A DNA stretch of 64,000 bases from Nitrospira sp. (GTDB taxonomy: Bacteria > Nitrospirota > Nitrospiria > Nitrospirales > Nitrospiraceae), in the NCBI GenBank assembly GCA_016873495.1, contig VGXC01000002.1:1-64000 (forward strand), written 5' to 3'. Shown one piece after another: positions 56,837-64,000 of the stretch. The stretch's first letter is position 1; every line of letters begins with the position of its first letter. Made by a program: the position numbers and the translations under genes. The notes under the pieces are model-generated. The model made no database searches. It saw only the letters and a list, made by a program, of their open reading frames with translations, and was not told the origin of the DNA.

Positions 56837-57721
56837 TCAATAGCCCAGCTCGACGAGCGTCTCCTCGTCTTCGCGCCAGGCCTCCTTCACGGTCACCCAC
56901 AGCTCCAGAAACACTTTCATGCCGAACAGCTTTTCCATTTCGACCCGCGCCTCGGTCCCCACTGTCTTGAGCAGTTCCCCGTGCTTCCCAATCACGATCG
57001 CCTTCTGGGAGTCGCGCTCGACGAAGATCGAGGCCTGAATGCGGGCCAGCTTGCCTTCCTCCTTGAAGCTGGCAATCTCCACTGCTACCGCATAGGGTAC
57101 TTCGTCGCGCGTCAGGTGGAGGATCTTCTCCCGAACGATCTCGGCCGCCAGCGTGCGCATGGGTTGGTCCGTAAGCATGTCTTCCTCGTACCCCGCCTCT
57201 CCCTCCGGCAACGCGGCGACGGTCAGCTCCAGGAGCCGGTCCACGTTGATCCCGTTCTTGGCGGACAGGGGCACGATCTCCGACCAGTCCAGCATCGTCC
57301 GGTAAGCGTCGATGAGCGGCAGCACCCGGCTCTTGTTGACCGCATCCACCTTATTGATCAGCAGGAACGCCGACGGTCGGCCCTCCTTGCGCGCCTCGCG
57401 CACCTGTTCGATCGCGAACCGGTCGCCCGGCCCCGGCGCCGCCGTGGCATCCACCATGACATAAAACAGGTCCGCTTCCTTCATGCAGTCCATGGTGGTG
57501 CGGACCATGCGACGGTTCAATTGATGCTGGGGCTTATGAATGCCCGGCGTGTCCAGCAGCGCGAACTGCGCGCCGGGGAGGTGCACCACGCCCAGAATGC
57601 GGGTGCGGGTGGTCTGGGGCTTATCGGAGACGATCGCGATTTTTTCTTTGAGGAGCGCGTTCAGCAGGGTGGATTTCCCCACGTTCGGGCGCCCGATGAT
57701 CGCCACCGTTCCCGTCTTCAT
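56837..57721 (-). CDS. era: GTPase Era
   Basis: A 294-residue Era GTPase that binds 16S rRNA during 30S assembly. G1 GRPNVGKST (about 10-18), G3 DTPG, G4 NKVD (about 120-123), and a C-terminal KH domain with VIGKHGELLKTVGTEAR. MKTGTVAIIGRPN begins at 57721; an earlier ATG adds 17 residues. Followed by the MgtE gene after a palindromic gap. Confidence 0.95.
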   Translation of the reverse strand: MKTGTVAIIGRPNVGKSTLLNALLKEKIAIVSDKPQTTRTRILGVVHLPGAQFALLDTPGIHKPQHQLNRRMVRTTMDCMKEADLFYVMVDATAAPGPGDRFAIEQVREARKEGRPSAFLLINKVDAVNKSRVLPLIDAYRTMLDWSEIVPLSAKNGINVDRLLELTVAALPEGEAGYEEDMLTDQPMRTLAAEIVREKILHLTRDEVPYAVAVEIASFKEEGKLARIQASIFVERDSQKAIVIGKHGELLKTVGTEARVEMEKLFGMKVFLELWVTVKEAWREDEETLVELGY

Positions 57722-57735
57722 GCACGCCTCAAAGA

Positions 57736-57813
57736 GCCTATGGCGTATGGCATATCGCTGGGCCAAGAACAATACATTAGAAAGTCTCCGACCCTATGCC
57801 ATTGGCCATAGGC
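57736..57813. repeat. Long imperfect palindrome upstream of era
   Basis: The 19-base arm at 57736-57754 (GCCTATGGCGTATGGCATA) pairs with 57795-57813 (TATGCCATTGGCCATAGGC), with two mismatched positions. It lies between the ftsB-like and era genes and reaches the ftsB-like stop codon. Confidence 0.55.
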
Positions 57814-58145
57814 TATTTGCTCTGCTCTTCCACGACCTGATAGACCGTCTCGCCCTTGCGGACAAACCCCAGCCGCTCCCGGGCCACTTCCTCGATGCGC
57901 CCCGGATCGCTCTGGAGCCGGCTGATATCGGTCCGCAACTCCGCATTGGCCTTGGCCATGGCCTGGATGTCCAGCTCCAGCGCCTGGGCGTTCTTTCGCA
58001 TCTCCAGATATTTCGGAATGCTCATCTCCCCGAAGAAGGAGGCCGCCACGAGGGCCGCCATGATGCCGCCCACCAGCCACGGCGCCCGCCGGAGCGTGAG
58101 CCGATGCCGGTGCAAGGCGTTGTGGCTGCGGTTTCGTCTGGTCAC
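57813..58145 (-). CDS. ftsB: FtsB/DivIC-like septum formation protein
   Basis: A 110-residue bitopic membrane protein: basic N-terminus, one transmembrane helix (about 22-40), then a coiled coil (SIPKYLEMRKNAQALE on) and a C-terminal LGFVRKGETVYQVVEE motif typical of FtsB/DivIC (septum formation initiator). It joins the FtsL/FtsQ complex. GGAGGAG five bases before a GTG at 58145 is the chosen start; a longer frame to 58217 would overlap eno by 50 bases. Confidence 0.85.
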   Translation of the reverse strand: MTRRNRSHNALHRHRLTLRRAPWLVGGIMAALVAASFFGEMSIPKYLEMRKNAQALELDIQAMAKANAELRTDISRLQSDPGRIEEVARERLGFVRKGETVYQVVEEQSK

Positions 58146-58167
58146 CACACCTCCTCCGATGATCGCG

Positions 58168-60914
<2,747 letters not shown>

Positions 60915-60917
60915 GGG

Positions 60918-61238
60918 TCAGCCTTTTTTCTCCCCCGCCAGCCGATCCCGCTCGCGCCGCATGGCCTCGCGGCCGGCATCGAGGGCCTCGCTCAAAATGG
61001 ACTTCTTTTCGTGGATGGCCTCGCGCCCCTTCTCGACCACATGGTCGAACGCCTCGGTGGCTTTGCCGGCCAGATCGCGCAGGTCATCCTCCGCCTTCCG
61101 GGCATAGCCGCGCAATTGATCCCTCGTCTCCCGGCCCGATTGCGGGGCCATCAACAGGGCCACCGCGGCCCCGACCAAGGCCCCGCTCAAAAACGCCAAC
61201 CCGACTGCTCCCGGTGAAAATCCACGATCATCCGCCAT
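60918..61238 (-). CDS. YtxH-domain membrane-associated protein
   Basis: A 106-residue protein: one hydrophobic helix (about 10-27) with GAVGLAFLSGALVGAAVALL (key GAxxGA pattern), MAPQSGRETR, then a long amphipathic helix with heptad-like charge. This is the YtxH/YhaH pattern, linked to general stress in Bacillus. GGAGG eight bases before 61238 decides the start. It overlaps the DUF948 gene by 11 bases. Confidence 0.8.
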   Translation of the reverse strand: MADDRGFSPGAVGLAFLSGALVGAAVALLMAPQSGRETRDQLRGYARKAEDDLRDLAGKATEAFDHVVEKGREAIHEKKSILSEALDAGREAMRRERDRLAGEKKG

Positions 61239-61638
61239 TAGACTGTCCTCCTTCTCCATGAGACATCCGTGCTTTCACCACCGACGACGCGGCTTTGAAC
61301 CCGGCCACCAGACCGGCCACATTCCTCAGCCATGCGCCGTTTCGACCTCGGACCGTGTCATGCACGTTTTGCACGGTCTCGCCGACTTCCCCGACCGCGT
61401 GGAAGAACACCGCCGCATGCTCCACCCCATCACGCGTATACTCGGCCAATTGGTTCAGATTCTGGGTCGTCTCGCGAATCTCCTTCAACAACGACGGCAA
61501 CTCCGTATTCATTTGGGCCAGCAGCCGTCCCGACTCCGTCACGGTCTTCTTGATCTCGATCAACACAGGGACCAGGACCCCGACAAATACGGCCACGCCC
61601 AGAGCCACCACGATCGCCGCAATCTCCACGCCAGTCAT
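61228..61638 (-). CDS. DUF948 membrane protein
   Basis: A 136-residue protein: an N-terminal transmembrane helix (about 4-26) and a long helical region (ETTQNLNQLAEYTRDGV), matching DUF948, often found beside YtxH-like genes. The function is thought to be envelope-related. Overlaps the YtxH gene start. Confidence 0.8.
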   Translation of the reverse strand: MTGVEIAAIVVALGVAVFVGVLVPVLIEIKKTVTESGRLLAQMNTELPSLLKEIRETTQNLNQLAEYTRDGVEHAAVFFHAVGEVGETVQNVHDTVRGRNGAWLRNVAGLVAGFKAASSVVKARMSHGEGGQSNGG

Positions 61639-61656
61639 GTTCTTCCTCCGTGAAAC

Positions 61657-61726
61657 GTGAACGGTGAATAGTAAATTCGAGCGAGTCCCATTGCCTTCCT
61701 GATCCCTCTCACTATTTACCGCTCAC
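61657..61726. repeat. Intergenic imperfect palindrome
   Basis: GTGAACGGTGAATAGT (61657-61672) pairs with ACTATTTACCGCTCAC (61711-61726), two mismatches. It lies between the DUF948 and gatA genes. Confidence 0.55.
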
Positions 61727-61730
61727 CTTT

Positions 61731-63197
61731 TCACCTGATATTCGGCCGCTTGGTCCGCCAGTTGGTTGCCTGCTCATAGGCATGGGCGCCGCGCAGGAGC
61801 GTCTCTTCTTCAAACGGCCGCCCGATGATCTGCAACCCGATCGGGAGCCCGTCCTTGCTGAACCCGCAAGGCACCGCTATGGCCGGGTTTCCCGCAAGAT
61901 TCACGGAGATCGTGTAAATGTCCGACAGGTACATCTGTAGCGGGTCTTCGGATTTTTCACCCAGTTTGAACGCAGGCGTCGGCGTCACCGGCGTGACGAT
62001 CAGATCCACCTCGCGGAACGCCGCTTCGAAATCCTGCCGGATCAAGGTCCGCACGGCCTGGGCCTTGCCGTAGAAGGCATCGTAGTAACCGGCGCTGAGG
62101 GCGTAGGTGCCCAGCATGATCCGCCGTTTCACCTCCGGCCCGAACCCCTCCTGCCTGGTCTTCATGTACATGTCCAGCAGGTTCCCGGTTTCTTTGGACC
62201 GGAGCCCGTACTTGACCCCGTCGTACCGCGCCAGGTTGGAGCTGGCCTCCGCCGTCGCAATCAGGTAGTAGGTGGCGATGGCCGCGTCGGTCCTGGGCAG
62301 GGCGATCTCTTTGATCTCGCCCCCCAGTTGCTTGATCTCTTCGATGGCCGCCTGCACCGCTTGCTCCACCTCCGGATCCAGTCCCTCCGCGAAATATTCC
62401 CGCGGCACTCCGACTTTCAATTTCTTGAAGTCTTTCTTCTTGAGCGCCTTGGCATAGTCCGGCACCGGGAGATTGGCGCTGGTGGAATCCAAGGGATCGT
62501 GCCCCGCGATCACGCCCAACAACATCGCCGCATCCGCCACGTCCTTGGTGATCGGGCCAATCTGGTCCAACGACGAGGCGAACGCCACCAAACCGAACCG
62601 GGAGACCCGCCCGTAGGTGGGTTTCAGCCCGACCACGCCGCAGCAGGCGGCCGGCTGCCGGATGGAGCCGCCTGTATCCGATCCCAGAGCCGCCGCACAA
62701 AGATCCGCCGCTACCGCCGCCGCCGAGCCGCCGCTGGATCCGCCGGGCACCCGGCTCAGGTTCCAGGGATTGCGGCTGGGGCCGAAGGCCGAGTTCTCGG
62801 TCGAGGACCCCATGGCAAATTCATCCAGGTTGGTCTTGCCCAGCAAGAGATAGCTCTGGCCACGCAACCGCGCGATCACGGACGCATCGTACGGAGGCAC
62901 GAAGTTGCTCAGCATCCGCGAGGCGCAGGTCGTCAGCACCCCCTGCGTACAGATGTTGTCCTTGACCGCCACCGGCATGCCCATCAGCGCCATCGTGCGG
63001 CGCCAGCCCTTGAGCTTTTCGTCCAGGGCTTCCGCCTGGGCCAGGGCGGCCTCCTTCGTCAGCGTGATGTAGGCCCGGACCTTGGGCTCCAGCTGATTGA
63101 GACGCAACGTATAGGCTTGCACGATCTCGCAGGCCGTGACTTCGCCCTTGGTGAACTTCTCCTGCAGTTCTCGCAACGTCAACTTGTAGAGCGACAT
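61731..63197 (-). CDS. gatA: Aspartyl/glutamyl-tRNA amidotransferase subunit A
   Basis: A 488-residue amidase-signature enzyme that releases ammonia from glutamine for the Gat complex. The Ser-Ser-Lys triad region is visible: AVKDN with the catalytic lysine (about 77), and [16 protein letters not shown] with the catalytic serines (about 152-170). Complete. Acts with GatB and GatC. Confidence 0.96.
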   Translation of the reverse strand: MSLYKLTLRELQEKFTKGEVTACEIVQAYTLRLNQLEPKVRAYITLTKEAALAQAEALDEKLKGWRRTMALMGMPVAVKDNICTQGVLTTCASRMLSNFVPPYDASVIARLRGQSYLLLGKTNLDEFAMGSSTENSAFGPSRNPWNLSRVPGGSSGGSAAAVAADLCAAALGSDTGGSIRQPAACCGVVGLKPTYGRVSRFGLVAFASSLDQIGPITKDVADAAMLLGVIAGHDPLDSTSANLPVPDYAKALKKKDFKKLKVGVPREYFAEGLDPEVEQAVQAAIEEIKQLGGEIKEIALPRTDAAIATYYLIATAEASSNLARYDGVKYGLRSKETGNLLDMYMKTRQEGFGPEVKRRIMLGTYALSAGYYDAFYGKAQAVRTLIRQDFEAAFREVDLIVTPVTPTPAFKLGEKSEDPLQMYLSDIYTISVNLAGNPAIAVPCGFSKDGLPIGLQIIGRPFEEETLLRGAHAYEQATNWRTKRPNIR

Positions 63198-63225
63198 GAA
63201 CCCTCGATACCGGACGGCTGACAGT

Positions 63226-63576
63226 TTACCTTACGATCTTGTTGCGCTCGTCCACGCGGATGATCTTGGGAACATGGCGCTTGATCTCGTCCTCCGCGTA
63301 ATACTCGTAGCAGAAGATAATGATCTGGTCGCCCACCGCCCCCTTGCGGGCCGTCGGGCCGTTCAGGATCACCTCGCCGCTGCCCCGCTTCCCGGCCATC
63401 GCATAGGTCGTGAAGCGCTCGCCGTTGTTCAGGTTGGAAATGACGATGGCCTCGTAGGGTAGAATCCCCGCCGCATCGAGCAGATCCTCGTCCACGGTCA
63501 GACTGCCCTCGTAGTCCAGACAGGCATCGGTCACCGCCGCACGATGTATTTTGGATCGCAGCATTTGTCGAAACAT
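63226..63576 (-). CDS. panD: Aspartate 1-decarboxylase (pyruvoyl)
   Basis: A 116-residue precursor that self-cleaves between G24 and S25 in YEGSLTVD to form the pyruvoyl cofactor. It makes beta-alanine for pantothenate and CoA. The [19 protein letters not shown] context and the [10 protein letters not shown] segment are complete. It lies between gatC and gatA in the same run. Confidence 0.95.
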   Translation of the reverse strand: MFRQMLRSKIHRAAVTDACLDYEGSLTVDEDLLDAAGILPYEAIVISNLNNGERFTTYAMAGKRGSGEVILNGPTARKGAVGDQIIIFCYEYYAEDEIKRHVPKIIRVDERNKIVR

Positions 63577-63639
63577 AATTGTCCTCTATCTCAGGTCTGT
63601 GTATGTTGCAGGGCCGCGGCGGCTGATGTTCTCAGCAGC

Positions 63640-63927
63640 CTATTCCAGAATCCGTGGCACCCGAAAATGTCCGCTTTCACTTTCCGGCGCGTTCGCCAGG
63701 GCCTTCTCCACCGACAGGCTCGGCCGCGCCTTGTCCTCCCGAAAGACGTTGGTTTGCTCCAGCACCGTCGCGGTCGGCTCCACGCCTTCAGTGTCCAGCG
63801 TCTTCAGCTGCTCCACATAGGTCAGGATCGCGCTGAGCTGCTTGCTGAATGCATCCCGTTCCGTCTCGGTGATCTCCAGCCGCGCCAGCTTGGCCACGTG
63901 CTCGACATCGGATTTACTGATTTGCAT
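63640..63927 (-). CDS. gatC: Aspartyl/glutamyl-tRNA amidotransferase subunit C
   Basis: A 95-residue GatC that bridges GatA and GatB. It fits the family well (VEHVAKLARLEITETE start, AILTYVEQLKTLDTEGVEPTATV centre by key residues). GGAG five bases before the ATG supports the start. First gene of the gatC-panD-gatA run in this window. Confidence 0.93.
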   Translation of the reverse strand: MQISKSDVEHVAKLARLEITETERDAFSKQLSAILTYVEQLKTLDTEGVEPTATVLEQTNVFREDKARPSLSVEKALANAPESESGHFRVPRILE

Positions 63928-63940
63928 AGCGTCTCCAAGT

Positions 63941-64000
63941 TGGAAAATCTGAAAGTTGAAAAGTCAGCCGGACGTTCCACGACTTTCAGACTTTGAGACT
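63941..64000. repeat. Intergenic imperfect palindrome (AAGTC family), cut by window end
   Basis: AAATCTGAAAGTTGAAAAGTC faces GACTTTCAGACTTTGAGACT, making an imperfect palindrome upstream of gatC. It resembles the elements at 5556, 30272 and 56750. Confidence 0.5.

Overview
The window is a dense, GC-rich bacterial chromosome segment with about 75 genes on both strands. The gene content looks like a Nitrospira-type (Nitrospirota) genome. The evidence is the mix of glycogen genes, a sulfur-carrier/E1/JAMM operon, a CusA/CzcA-type metal efflux set, many small DUF proteins and GatCAB. This assignment is inferred from content and style; no rRNA or marker tree was available. No rRNA, tRNA or CRISPR array was recognised.

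Layout. 1-260: possible end of an IS21-like element, then a promoter. 261-10.6 kb: metH (B12-dependent methionine synthase) and small conserved proteins (DUF2784, DUF2007, DUF1499), plus a heme-oxygenase-like diiron protein coupled to a formylglycine-enzyme-like lipoprotein. 10.5-16.4 kb: an FmdB zinc ribbon, two blocks of a 70-bp hairpin repeat that end at the starts of a small gene and hemW, a Ca2+/H+ antiporter and a ClpS-like adaptor. 16.7-18.3 kb: DUF3386, DUF5069 and GlcG/HbpS-like proteins. 18.4-21.5 kb is accessory: two genes arranged as integron cassettes around an attC-like site without an integrase, an orphan ribbon-helix-helix antitoxin, and a VapBC pair lodged between a TPM-domain gene and a decayed copy of that gene's 3' end. 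21.5-24.5 kb: a nucleotidyltransferase-fold protein lacking its DxD, a FAD monooxygenase and a phospholipase D-like protein.

24.7-29.8 kb is a sulfur-transfer operon: a ThiS-like carrier, cysteine synthase, two E1-like activating enzymes, threonine synthase, a CysO-like carrier, a NIL-domain protein and a JAMM peptidase. Both carriers have one residue after the Gly-Gly, which the peptidase could remove. This suggests protein-thiocarboxylate-dependent assembly of cysteine or homocysteine, upstream of the MetH reaction.

31-44.9 kb: an ABC exporter, peptide deformylase, a HEAT-repeat protein, a three-gene heavy-metal RND efflux system and a polyamine-type ABC importer (potABCD-like). 45-50.7 kb: glgC and glgA flank a Ski2-like helicase that is split between its two RecA domains, with the halves in swapped gene order. 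50.8-53 kb: a lipoprotein with an apparent CTG start, a DUF971 protein and a class III nucleotide cyclase. 53.5-63.9 kb is a long minus-strand housekeeping run: gatC, panD, gatA, DUF948, ytxH-like, gatB, eno, ftsB-like, era, mgtE, a TonB-C-like protein and recO.

Many intergenic gaps hold long imperfect palindromes from a few recurring families. Several plus-strand genes have a good -10 box only 9-11 bases before the start codon and no ribosome-binding site, so their mRNAs are probably leaderless.
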